From Candidatus Omnitrophota bacterium (GTDB lineage Bacteria; Omnitrophota; Omnitrophia; Omnitrophales; Aquincolibacteriaceae), in contig JACPXK010000065.1 in NCBI GenBank assembly GCA_016196565.1, positions 1 to 42,474 of the forward strand: a DNA stretch of 42,474 bases. The letters are read 5' to 3'. The notes under the pieces were generated by a model. The model made no database searches. It worked only from the letters and a program-made list of their open reading frames with translations, and was not told where the DNA came from. Shown here piece after piece: positions 7,295 to 13,960 of this stretch. The position numbers and the translations under genes were made by a program. Positions within the stretch are counted from its first letter, which is position 1. Each line of letters begins with the position of its first letter.

Positions 7295-7692
7295 TATACA
7301 ATCTCAACAGTCCCGAGCTTCCAAAATACGAAGTAATTTTCTACTGGAACGAAAAAGGGCGTTTTCCCGTTCAGGAATTCATCGATTCATTGCCTGAGAA
7401 AACATGCGAAAAAATCGCCAGATGGATTACTCTGTTGAAACAGCAAGGGCCGGCCTTAGAGCGTCCTTATGCTGACAAAGTTCAGGATAAATTGTATGAA
7501 CTTCGAATCCGGCTTGGGCCGGACAATATTCGCATTCTTTATTTTTTCTACCTAAGGGATAAAATTATTCTTCTTCATATATTTAGGAAGAAAAATTGGG
7601 GAATTGAAAGGCGCGATTTAGATTTGGCAGAAAAAAGAATGCAAAATTTCATTGCTAGGCATCAATCTGGAAAAATCAAACTGGAGAGTTGA
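7291..7692 (+). CDS. HigB/Gp49-like RelE-superfamily toxin
   Basis: A 133-aa protein with the phage-derived Gp49-like (HigB-type) pattern: GRFPVQEFIDSLPEKTCEKIA, then LERPYADKVQDKLYELRI, a beta-rich core NIRILYFFYLRDKIILLHIFRKK, and a C-terminal helix with RRDLDLAEKRMQNF. These proteins are ribosome-dependent or free mRNA interferases. The partner HTH gene follows at once, toxin first, as in higBA. The usual KKT motif after the core is KKN here. The start at 7291 overlaps the stop of a mini-ORF. The C-terminal tail after about residue 120 is longer than in many relatives. Confidence 0.88.
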   Translation: MIYNLNSPELPKYEVIFYWNEKGRFPVQEFIDSLPEKTCEKIARWITLLKQQGPALERPYADKVQDKLYELRIRLGPDNIRILYFFYLRDKIILLHIFRKKNWGIERRDLDLAEKRMQNFIARHQSGKIKLES

Positions 7693-7693
7693 G

Positions 7694-7999
7694 ATGAATA
7701 AGCGACATACCTTTCAGGCGTACTTAGATGAAAAGCTTAAAAATCCAAAGTTTAGAAAAGATTTTGAAAAAGGATGGCGGAATTTGGATTTGGGTTACCG
7801 GCTTTTTCTTGCACGGGAAAAAGCGGGCATGACTCAAAAGGAATTAGCCAAACAAATCGGCACTAAGCAATCTAACATTTCCCGTATGGAGCAGGGTGAA
7901 TACAATTTTACGGTTGAAATGCTTGATAGAATTGCCCAGGCTTTCAATTCTAAATTGAAGATAGAATTTATTCCTGCGTCTTCGAAAAAGGCCGCCTAA
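7694..7999 (+). CDS. XRE-family HTH antitoxin (HigA-like partner)
   Basis: A 101-aa protein. The N-terminal helix segment (FQAYLDEKLKNPKFRKDFEKG) is typical of antitoxins partnered with Gp49-type toxins. A Cro/C1-type HTH follows at about 40-92 (LFLAREKAGMTQKELAKQIGTKQSNISRMEQGEYNFTVEM). The ATG at 7694 is chosen because GGAG at 7683-7686 is 7 nt upstream; the open frame extends further up but overlaps the toxin gene. It should neutralise the preceding toxin and repress the module promoter. It starts 1 nt after the toxin stop. Confidence 0.9.
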   Translation: MNKRHTFQAYLDEKLKNPKFRKDFEKGWRNLDLGYRLFLAREKAGMTQKELAKQIGTKQSNISRMEQGEYNFTVEMLDRIAQAFNSKLKIEFIPASSKKAA

Positions 8000-8038
8000 A
8001 ACTTGATCTGAGGTCGCAAATTGTAACCATATCCGATC

Positions 8039-8066
8039 TTGAATCCAATTTTTAATTTGATATAAT
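8039..8066 (+). promoter_or_regulatory. Promoter of the ORF6N/HigA module
   Basis: TTGAAT (8039-8044), 16 bp, TATAAT (8061-8066). The predicted start falls at about 8073, exactly where the 98-bp repeat begins, so the repeat is the 5' UTR. The matching region of copy 1 is interrupted by palindromes. Confidence 0.6.
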
Positions 8067-8072
8067 CCTGCT

Positions 8073-8170
8073 GTTTCAATCAATTCAATACAATCAACCG
8101 TGAGGGTTGGTTCCGCAGTCCAAGTACCTGTAAACGATTCCGCTCGTTCCCTCCGAACCCAAATGGAGGG
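8073..8170 (+). promoter_or_regulatory. 98-bp structured leader, copy 2, ahead of the ORF6N gene
   Basis: Differs from copy 1 only at the G/A in AGTxCCTG and at two bases in the final loop. The same three hairpins form; the last is CCCTCC (8149-8154) with GGAGGG (8165-8170), again masking the Shine-Dalgarno of the next gene (ATG 8174). Unlike copy 1, no T-run follows, so a terminator function is not shared while SD masking is. Confidence 0.65.
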
Positions 8171-8173
8171 CTT

Positions 8174-8707
8174 ATGCCTAAGTATCTCGAAAATCAACTT
8201 ATCACAAATCTAACTATCCAAAATCGAATTCAATTTATTCGAGGTCAAAACGTTCTTCTGGACCGTGATTTGGCAGAACTTTATGAAGTTAAAACCAAAG
8301 CGATCAATCTTGCTGTCAAACGGAATAAGCAGCGTTTTCCCGAAGACTTCATGTTCCAATTAACTCGGGGAGAATGCAAACGTTTGAGGTTTCAATTTGA
8401 AACCTCAAAAAGGCGTGGAGGCCGTAGATATCTTCCTTATGCTTTTACTGAAAATGGCATTGCTATGCTTTCCAGTGTTCTTCGAAGTGAGCGTGCTATT
8501 CAAGCGAACATTGAAATCATGCGAACCTTCGTAAAGTTAAAGCGGGAAATTTATTTGCATCCTCACTTGGCCTATCAGCTGAACATTCTTGAAAAAAAGA
8601 TTAGTAAGCATGACAATCAGATTCAGGCAATTTTTGAAGCCATTCGGCGGCTCATGGTGGCTCCTGAAAAACCCAAACGACGGATTGGTTTTCGGGAGGT
8701 CGAATGA
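8174..8707 (+). CDS. ORF6N-domain protein
   Basis: A 177-aa protein. The N-terminal ORF6N domain (about 15-110) carries IQFIRGQNVLLDRDLAELYE, TKAINLAVKRNKQRFPEDFM and a C-terminal part RYLPYAFTENGIAMLSSVL, with a helical tail LNILEKKISKHDNQIQAIFEAI. ORF6N is a probable DNA-binding domain found in phage and mobile-element proteins; its cellular role in bacteria is unsettled. It overlaps the next gene (HigA-type HTH) by the ATGA arrangement and shares its leader with the HigB module upstream, suggesting both modules are mobile or defence-type genes. Confidence 0.9.
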   Translation: MPKYLENQLITNLTIQNRIQFIRGQNVLLDRDLAELYEVKTKAINLAVKRNKQRFPEDFMFQLTRGECKRLRFQFETSKRRGGRRYLPYAFTENGIAMLSSVLRSERAIQANIEIMRTFVKLKREIYLHPHLAYQLNILEKKISKHDNQIQAIFEAIRRLMVAPEKPKRRIGFREVE

Positions 8708-9132
8708 AAAAGAAACGTGCTTCAATTCACCCTGGAGAAATTCTTTACGAGGAATTTTTAAAACCTCTGAAAATAAGTCAATATCGTTTGGCAAAAGATA
8801 TTGCTGTACCTCCAAGCAGAATCAACGAAATCGTTTTAGGTAAGCGTTCTATCTCTGCGGATACGGCACTTCGTCTTGCCCGCTATTTCGGAAATTCCGC
8901 CAAGTTTTGGATGAATCTGCAAGCCCAGTATGATTTGGATTCTGGACATGACAGGGGGTGGGAGGCGAGGTATAATTCCGGCTATTCAAACGGGAGACCC
9001 CATGAACTTTCAAACTCTAACTCGTCGAAACCGCAATTTTTATTCTATTCCTTTCTATCAATTTCTCCTCCTGCCACTGTTAACTATCTTCATGATTTCC
9101 GGATGTGCTCATCAGGAATACGGTATTTTTGA
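8704..9132 (+). CDS. HigA-family HTH antitoxin with altered C-terminus
   Basis: Residues 1-80 are a clear HigA/VapI-type XRE antitoxin: IHPGEILYEEFLKPLKISQYRLAKDIAVPPSRINEIVLGKRSISADT in order, then RYFGNSAKFWMNLQAQYDLD. Members normally end about 15-20 residues later. Here the frame continues about 60 further residues of atypical, polar sequence through the promoter and start of the next lipoprotein gene, overlapping it by 131 bp. The tail looks like run-through into unrelated DNA after the native C-terminus was lost at about 8945. The start is supported by GGGAGGT and overlap with the ORF6N stop. The N-terminal domain is certain; the end is suspect. Confidence 0.8.
   Translation: MKKKRASIHPGEILYEEFLKPLKISQYRLAKDIAVPPSRINEIVLGKRSISADTALRLARYFGNSAKFWMNLQAQYDLDSGHDRGWEARYNSGYSNGRPHELSNSNSSKPQFLFYSFLSISPPATVNYLHDFRMCSSGIRYF
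8948..8976 (+). promoter_or_regulatory. Promoter of the lipoprotein operon
   Basis: ATGACA (8948-8953), 17 bp, TATAAT (8971-8976); the predicted start is near 8983, about 19 nt before the ATG at 9002. It lies inside the tail of the HigA-type frame, which argues that the tail is not ancestral coding sequence. Confidence 0.65.
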
Positions 9133-9667
9133 AGGTTCTGAGCATTTGGAATATGAAACCACCGGATTTAGGGCAAGTCATACGACTCCTGCACGCCTTT
9201 TGGTCCGGCCGGTTCAGGATACGCGATTTAAATATGTGGGAACGCCGATTGCCGAAAAGAAAGCCATGCTTATCGACTCAGCTTTTCACCGGGATATGGC
9301 GGTAGAATTTGAAAATTCTCTTTTGCAAGAATTAAAAGAATCAGGGTTGTTCCGGGAAGTCCTTTTAACCGAAGAACCTGCATCGGCTAATGACTATACG
9401 CTTGATATCGATTTGCAAATATTTTTTTCGGAGCTGACAGGTTTTATGGGGGTGATGGTAACGTTTTCCGGAGTAAGATTCGATGCCTTAGTGAAAAAAG
9501 AAGACACGATTTTACTCAATAAAACTTTCGAAGGAACGGGTAGAGAAGGGGAGAAAAAATCCAAGGGTTTCGGATTTTCCACCAACATCGGGTCCATGGA
9601 TGAAGTGCTTTGTATTGCCCTCAGAAAAACCATGCAAAGTTTGCTTTCGGAAATCGAGTCTGCTTGA
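9002..9667 (+). CDS. Putative outer-membrane or periplasmic lipoprotein
   Basis: A 221-aa protein I do not recognise by family. A basic N-terminus (MNFQTLTRRNRNF) and a hydrophobic stretch end in the lipobox ISGC, with lipidated Cys near residue 35. The mature part is a mixed alpha/beta domain with TPARLLVRPVQDTRFKYVGTP, a helix FHRDMAVEFENSLLQELKES, and YTLDIDLQIFFSEL. The layout resembles periplasmic lipoproteins with a small beta-sandwich, but I make no functional claim. The start at 9002 is chosen over an upstream in-frame ATG because of GGGAG upstream, the signal peptide and the promoter. The stop overlaps the next lipoprotein start by one base. Confidence 0.8.
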   Translation: MNFQTLTRRNRNFYSIPFYQFLLLPLLTIFMISGCAHQEYGIFEGSEHLEYETTGFRASHTTPARLLVRPVQDTRFKYVGTPIAEKKAMLIDSAFHRDMAVEFENSLLQELKESGLFREVLLTEEPASANDYTLDIDLQIFFSELTGFMGVMVTFSGVRFDALVKKEDTILLNKTFEGTGREGEKKSKGFGFSTNIGSMDEVLCIALRKTMQSLLSEIESA

Positions 9668-10755
9668 TGAAAAAGTTTTCAAAATTTTATTCGGTATTGA
9701 CCGCATTTCTTTTATGCTGCTTAGGTTGCACCCCCACCTATAAAGAGTCCGTCACGATGAGTGATGCCCGCAATGTTCAAGAAGGCAGAATGGGGTACGA
9801 GCATTATTTTGTGGAGCCGGGTTTTCGTTTTGACCGTGGAGAACGAATCGAAATCGTTAAGCCCGAAGTTCGCCTTAAAGAAGGAACTCTTTCCCGGGGT
9901 GAAAGCCAATACTACTCGCATCATTTACAAGAACAATTGCTAAAAATGCTTTCCGGATTGGGTTTTGATGCTGTTATGTCAGACGGAGCCGGAGATAATT
10001 CGAAACTTCCGGCTTTAATCTTGGAGACTTACATCGTGTACGTTGAGTTTGGGTCTGATGTGAGTCGCAGGCACCACGGCCTTATAGGAGTTCTTTTGGC
10101 TGCTCCTATTGTTCATATTGAAGGAGCCTTTTATGAAGTTCAAGGTGACGAACGCCGCAAAGTCATGACGTTTTACGAAGAAGGCGGCAATAAAGGTGGA
10201 ACCATTATTAATAATCTTGGAGGCCAGGAACTCGTTCTTGCTTCATTTGAAAAACTGGTCAATAAGAATTTGAAAGCGCTTATAGAAAAAATAAATTTCT
10301 CAACCGGGTATTCAAAATTTCCCATCAAGGAAATGGGATTGGCCCAAGATGTGGATGTGTACAACGTGCTTCTCGCTATGGGAGCCAATGTTCAGGGAAA
10401 GGGCGATACCTTTAAACTCACGGACAAAAAAATCGAATGGTATGCCCAATTCGAAAATAAAAATTTGTCGCAGTCTCTGATGGACCGTCATTTCCGCGCG
10501 ATTTGGTATAGGCCCGATGGGTCTCCTTATCAGGACAAAAATTTTTCCACGGCTACGGGAAATACTTTGATTGCTCATAATGCCCTTAAGATTGATCCTA
10601 ACCGCTCAAAAGAATTTGTCGGAAAATGGCGGGTAAAAGTTTATGAGGATAATAACCTTATGGATGATCGTACTTTTACGATTGAAGATGCCGCTATCTC
10701 CGATTCTCGTGAAAAAGCTATGGAAGCAGCCGTTTTGGCAGAAGAAGGGAAATAA
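9667..10755 (+). CDS. Putative lipoprotein (362 aa)
   Basis: Signal peptide MKKFSKFYSVLTAFLLCC with a lipobox LGC, so lipidation is near Cys21. The mature protein has an N-terminal half (about 40-220) similar in style to the preceding lipoprotein (RIEIVKPEVRLKEGTLSRGE, LILETYIVYVEFG) and a C-terminal half (about 240-362) with an immunoglobulin-like beta pattern, HFRAIWYRPDGSPYQDKNF and FVGKWRVKVYEDNNLMDDRTF; the latter resembles domains that bind surface or secreted partners. No family name can be given. The start follows from the TGATG overlap with the upstream stop. Confidence 0.8.
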   Translation: MKKFSKFYSVLTAFLLCCLGCTPTYKESVTMSDARNVQEGRMGYEHYFVEPGFRFDRGERIEIVKPEVRLKEGTLSRGESQYYSHHLQEQLLKMLSGLGFDAVMSDGAGDNSKLPALILETYIVYVEFGSDVSRRHHGLIGVLLAAPIVHIEGAFYEVQGDERRKVMTFYEEGGNKGGTIINNLGGQELVLASFEKLVNKNLKALIEKINFSTGYSKFPIKEMGLAQDVDVYNVLLAMGANVQGKGDTFKLTDKKIEWYAQFENKNLSQSLMDRHFRAIWYRPDGSPYQDKNFSTATGNTLIAHNALKIDPNRSKEFVGKWRVKVYEDNNLMDDRTFTIEDAAISDSREKAMEAAVLAEEGK

Positions 10756-10758
10756 GCA

Positions 10759-11880
10759 ATGATTCGCATGCGATTTCATCTCTTTGTCTTTTTAATCAGC
10801 GTTTCTATTATTGGGTTCCCGGTTCAAGGTTACTCCGCTCCTGAAATATCAATCGAAGTCAAAACCTACCCTCAGCTTCTGCATGCCATTCGTGATGTCC
10901 GAAAGACCAGCCAACAGCGGATTGAACAGGCCGTTGAACAAGAAGCAATGCACGAAGCATGGGAAACAGGGAAGCTAATTGATCAACATATTCTCATGAA
11001 TAAAACCAGAGCAGATTACGGCAAAAAAGTATTTAGGCGCCTTTCAGGCGATCTCGGATTAAGTGAAGCAGAATTAGGTTATAGGGTGCAATTTGCTCGC
11101 GCCTATTCAATTCCCCCGTCGACGGGGGAATTGAGCTGGGGACATTACCGGGAACTTCTTTCGATTAATAATGCTAAGGAAAGAGACAAGATTTCAAAGA
11201 ATGCAATCAATAAAAAATGGCCGGTTAAAAAACTTCGTCGGGAAATTAAACGGCAGCGATTACGATCGGAAAAGGAAGAATCCAAGCCTGTCATACTTCC
11301 CGTCCCAAAATTAGGGAAAATTTTCACCTACCGGGTTGTCAAAGCGGTTGAAGGGCCGTTTAAGGGCGAGCTTGTCCTTGATCTCGGATTTTTCAATTAT
11401 TACAAACCGGATAATCTTGGGCGTTTTAAGGAAGGCGATATTTTAGAAATCGAATGCGAAAAGCACGCATGCATCATGAAATCGGTGGACGTTCCCGTAC
11501 GAGATGTCCAGGACGCTCTCTATACTTATCAGGCTTATGTTGTTAATACCATTGACGGAGATACCGTCAATGTTGTGATCGATTTGGGATTTGATTTCGT
11601 CACTCAGCAGCAGCTTCGCCTTCGAAGTCTCAATGCCCCCGAACTTCCCGGTTCCGACGGCAAAGCCGCCAAAGCATTGCTCGAAAAAATCCTCTCCCGT
11701 GACAGCGGCAAAATCCTTATCAAGACCTCCAAACGTGAAGACCAGTACGGCCGCTTCCTCGCCGAAATATTTCTTCCTTCGTCATTGCGAGGGCCCGAGG
11801 CCCGTGGCAATCCCGAATATATTTCCATCAACCAAGAACTCCTCGATTCGGGTTTGTTGACCGTGCGAGAAAGCGAATGA
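10759..11880 (+). CDS. Exported DUF1016-N / thermonuclease-like fusion protein
   Basis: A 373-aa protein with a signal peptide (about 1-26, ending QGYSA). Residues about 36-170 match the DUF1016 N-terminal (YhcG-type) helical domain: AWETGKLIDQHILMNKTRADYGKKVFRRLSGDL, FARAY, LSWGHYRELLSI and WPVKKLRREI. A short domain at about 187-250 (YRVVKAVEG, GELVLDLGF) echoes the start of the next one. Residues about 255-373 form a staphylococcal-nuclease fold with VVNTIDGDTVNVVIDLGF, LRLRSLNAPEL and DQYGRFLAEIFLP; the nuclease Asp of the usual RGIDAPE block is Asn here, but Arg and Glu remain. DUF1016 proteins are normally cytoplasmic, so export is odd. A palindromic repeat sits in frame near the 3' end. 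It begins 3 nt after the lipoprotein gene. Confidence 0.85.
   Translation: MIRMRFHLFVFLISVSIIGFPVQGYSAPEISIEVKTYPQLLHAIRDVRKTSQQRIEQAVEQEAMHEAWETGKLIDQHILMNKTRADYGKKVFRRLSGDLGLSEAELGYRVQFARAYSIPPSTGELSWGHYRELLSINNAKERDKISKNAINKKWPVKKLRREIKRQRLRSEKEESKPVILPVPKLGKIFTYRVVKAVEGPFKGELVLDLGFFNYYKPDNLGRFKEGDILEIECEKHACIMKSVDVPVRDVQDALYTYQAYVVNTIDGDTVNVVIDLGFDFVTQQQLRLRSLNAPELPGSDGKAAKALLEKILSRDSGKILIKTSKREDQYGRFLAEIFLPSSLRGPEARGNPEYISINQELLDSGLLTVRESE
11781..11812. repeat. Palindromic dispersed-repeat unit inserted inside the nuclease coding sequence
   Basis: GTCATTGCGAGGGCCC then GAGGCCCGTGGCAATC: outer arms ATTGC/GCAAT, inner arms GGGCC/GGCCC around CGA. It is the same style of unit as the intergenic repeats at 20897 and 34935. 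It is read in frame as SLRGPEARGNPE, between a beta strand and the last helix of the nuclease domain. Confidence 0.7.
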
Positions 11881-11890
11881 AAAGGATTAT

Positions 11891-12184
11891 ATGAAACCAA
11901 AAAAAGCGAATAAAAAAGTGATTTTGCGTAGTCCTAAAGAAATCAAATATGGAATGAAACTTCCTCCCGACGAAGGAACTTTGGGTTTTCTCGATATGCT
12001 CATTCACGACTGCAGACAATATCTTATGATTGCCACAGGAGAAATCAAGAGCATCGAAGAAGAAGGCGAACTTGAATTGGATGATCCAACGGAAGACATT
12101 CGCAAAATCACCATCCGCTTAAAGCGGCTTAAAGATCAATGCATGCGAATCGCCGGCAAACGCCCCTTAGATTGGCAGAAATAA
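11891..12184 (+). CDS. Hypothetical protein (97 aa)
   Basis: Not recognised. The N-terminus is lysine-rich (MKPKKANKKVILRSPKEIKYG), followed by a central segment LGFLDMLIHDCRQYLMIATGE and an acidic-then-basic helix (EEEGELELDDPTEDIRKITIRLKRLKDQC). There is no signal peptide or membrane segment. A good AAAGGA ribosome-binding site and an 11-nt gap from the nuclease gene suggest it is the last gene of the lipoprotein operon. It is convergent with the coiled-coil gene that follows. Confidence 0.7.
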   Translation: MKPKKANKKVILRSPKEIKYGMKLPPDEGTLGFLDMLIHDCRQYLMIATGEIKSIEEEGELELDDPTEDIRKITIRLKRLKDQCMRIAGKRPLDWQK

Positions 12185-12263
12185 GAATCAAATAAAGTAA
12201 CGTAAATCCAATTATGCTAATTTTTCTTTAGCAGCGCCCAATCTCTCTCGAAGATTTTTTAAT

Positions 12264-13019
12264 TCATCGTTTAGATTGAGTGAGTGCCTTTATTCTTGCG
12301 TCAAGTCGTTCCTGAAAAAACTTATAGTACTCCTCCCGTGCTTTTCCAGCTTCTTTTCGGGCGTTAATAAGAGCATTTTCATCTAATTGTATTTCTCTGC
12401 GAGCATTAAAGCTTGCAGTGTTGGCCTTAGCTAGTTTCTGCTTAGCATCTTCCAATCGGCCGCCGCCGATGTGGTTGGCAATGTTAAGCTCTGTCTTAGC
12501 AGCTTCCAATTCCATCTCGGCCCTTTCCCCTTTCGTAATAGCCTTGTTACGTTTCTCCTTAGCATCAGACACCCTTCCTTCGGCTGCCGCAACTTTATTT
12601 TCAACAAGGACTATCTTTCCATTTGAAGACTCCAAATAGGATTGAATTTCAGCTAACGAGTCTTCAGTCCCTTCTATCTGCCTTTCTAGATTAGCAATTT
12701 CTTGATTTAATGCGTCTGCCATGCTGTCAGGAACGTCTTCTTCCGCTTCTTCTTCCGTATTCTGATCTTCTTCACCATCGGAAGGTTCTAAATTAAGTCC
12801 ATCTGGTTCTATTCCTCCGGATGGAAAGTCTCCTTCACCTTCCGAAGGATTTACCGATGCGTTTTCAGGAGTTACTCCGGGCTGATTGTCGGCCGTTTCT
12901 TCTACGGGAGCCATGTCAGGCTCATTGTTGGCAAAAACAACAGGCATCCAATGCATTTGAAATAACCCAATAATTAAAATAAGACAAAATAACGAAAAAC
13001 CTTTAACTTTACTCATCAT
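12264..13019 (-). CDS. Secreted acidic coiled-coil protein, C-terminus cut by a 4-bp duplication
   Basis: A 251-aa frame. A signal peptide (about 1-32, ending VVFA) leads into an acidic, Pro/Gly-rich linker (about 33-100, many Glu and Asp). A long coiled coil then runs at about 105-245 (LNQEIANLERQIEGTEDSLAEI, EMELEAAKTELNIANH, KEAGKAREEYYKFFQERL). It ends abruptly at TGA 12266-12264 just after a tandem TGAGTGAG (12277-12284). Removing one 4-bp unit lets the frame continue to TAA at 12214-12212 with another helix, LNLNDELKNLRERL and so on. The start is one of two adjacent ATGs (13019 or 13016) behind GGGG. The periplasmic structural role is a guess from composition. Confidence 0.8.
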   Translation of the reverse strand: MMSKVKGFSLFCLILIIGLFQMHWMPVVFANNEPDMAPVEETADNQPGVTPENASVNPSEGEGDFPSGGIEPDGLNLEPSDGEEDQNTEEEAEEDVPDSMADALNQEIANLERQIEGTEDSLAEIQSYLESSNGKIVLVENKVAAAEGRVSDAKEKRNKAITKGERAEMELEAAKTELNIANHIGGGRLEDAKQKLAKANTASFNARREIQLDENALINARKEAGKAREEYYKFFQERLDARIKALTQSKR

Positions 13020-13216
13020 GACACCCCTTTTTAGATTTATTTTTATTTGAATGCTCTTTTTATAAAGGTACCCCCCCTCTGGATTTTTCAAGGACTTCAA
13101 AAAAAATAGTCTCTTCTTATTTCTTAAGTGATGATTGTGATGAGGGTTAAGACATCGGAAAAAGCGGTTAAAAGAGGGTCTCAGCGGTAAACGCGCAAAT
13201 AGAGGCGGGATTAAAG

Positions 13217-13251
13217 GGGACAGGTTGAAAGAGATTTAACGTGTCCCTTTT
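13217..13251 (+). repeat. Hairpin with T-run (GGGACA/TGTCCC type)
   Basis: GGGACAGGTT (13217-13226) pairs with AACGTGTCCC (13238-13247), nine of ten positions, and is followed by TTTT. It could terminate transcription on the plus strand or be a dispersed palindrome. It lies in the 340-bp region between the coiled-coil gene and the Phd/RelE pair, which otherwise holds only the promoter and operator listed next. Confidence 0.5.
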
Positions 13252-13272
13252 GTACCTTGTACCATTGGGGCC

Positions 13273-13301
13273 TTGTAAAAATTGTCTCTAAAGGGTATTA
13301 T
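13273..13301 (+). promoter_or_regulatory. Promoter of the Phd/RelE module
   Basis: TTGTAA (13273-13278), 17 bp, TATTAT (13296-13301). The predicted start near 13308 lies just upstream of the palindrome at 13319. Confidence 0.55.
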
Positions 13302-13318
13302 TTTGGTGGCCGAAATAC

Positions 13319-13346
13319 AGGCTAAGGATAGCCTAAGTTCAGGCTA
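13319..13346 (+). promoter_or_regulatory. Probable antitoxin operator palindrome
   Basis: AGGCTA-AGGA-TAGCCT (13319-13334), with a further AGGCTA at 13341-13346 and a partial GGCTA at 13353. Repeated palindromes between promoter and antitoxin start are typical binding sites for Phd/YefM antitoxins. Position and symmetry support this; binding is inferred. Confidence 0.55.
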
Positions 13347-13359
13347 GATTGGGGCTAAC

Positions 13360-13617
13360 ATGACTACGATTAATCTTTCCGACGCAAAAGACAAACTCAG
13401 CCAATTGGTCAAAGAAACGGCCGAGACTACCGGCCAGGTTGTGATCAGTGTGAATGGCCGCAGTCAGGTGGTGCTTATTTCCATGGACGAGTATGAAAGC
13501 TTGATGGAAACAATTGATATTTTGAAAGATCAGGCTTTGGTCAAGAAGATCGCAGCTTCCATGGTGGATGTTCAAAAAAGGAATACGGTTAACTTTGAGG
13601 ATATCCGTAAGGATTAG
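13360..13617 (+). CDS. Phd/YefM-family antitoxin
   Basis: An 85-aa protein with the Phd/YefM N-terminal DNA-binding fold: INLSDAKDKLSQLVKETAET, VVISVNGRSQVVLISMDEYESLMETIDIL. The C-terminal part (ALVKKIAASMVDVQKRNTVNFEDI) would wrap the toxin. It is followed after 16 nt by a RelE-type toxin. GGGG 5 nt before the ATG serves as ribosome-binding site. It should autoregulate through the upstream palindrome. Confidence 0.92.
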   Translation: MTTINLSDAKDKLSQLVKETAETTGQVVISVNGRSQVVLISMDEYESLMETIDILKDQALVKKIAASMVDVQKRNTVNFEDIRKD

Positions 13618-13633
13618 AATAGTTTGGTTTTGA

Positions 13634-13909
13634 ATGAATGAAGCGAAGCAAAAATACAAAATCGAATTTACCAAAATAGCTCAAAAAGATTACGAATCAA
13701 TCCGCGATGCAAAACTTCTTCGTGGTATTAATCGAATTATTGACGAAATAAAAGAAGATCCCTATCAATTCAAAAAATTATCAGGCCCCTTTTCTCATCT
13801 TCGATCTGCCAAAACATTTTCCTTTCGAGTTCTTTATCAAATTGCCGAGAACGGGCAGTTATTAGTTTGGGTAATTTCCATAGATCATCGAAAAAATGTG
13901 TATCGATAA
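13634..13909 (+). CDS. RelE/ParE-superfamily toxin
   Basis: A 91-aa protein: KIEFTKIAQKDYESI, a helical hairpin ending DEIKEDPYQFKKLSGPFSHL, and a beta sheet with SFRVLYQIAENGQLLVWVISIDHRKNVY. The pattern (RxxY in FRVLYQI, C-terminal H-R-x-x-Y) is that of RelE-type mRNA interferases. The partner Phd antitoxin lies immediately upstream. Length is normal for the family. Confidence 0.9.
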   Translation: MNEAKQKYKIEFTKIAQKDYESIRDAKLLRGINRIIDEIKEDPYQFKKLSGPFSHLRSAKTFSFRVLYQIAENGQLLVWVISIDHRKNVYR

Positions 13910-13960
13910 AAAATTAGTGAAAATTAAGTAACGATCATCAAGTTAGGAGATAGGTAAATA

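Noticed and set aside
7161..8170. 98-bp repeats as integron attC sites around a toxin-antitoxin cassette
   Set aside because: I could not find paired RYYYAAC/GTTRRRY core sites, and the repeats begin at predicted transcription starts and end at ribosome-binding sites, which fits leaders rather than recombination sites.
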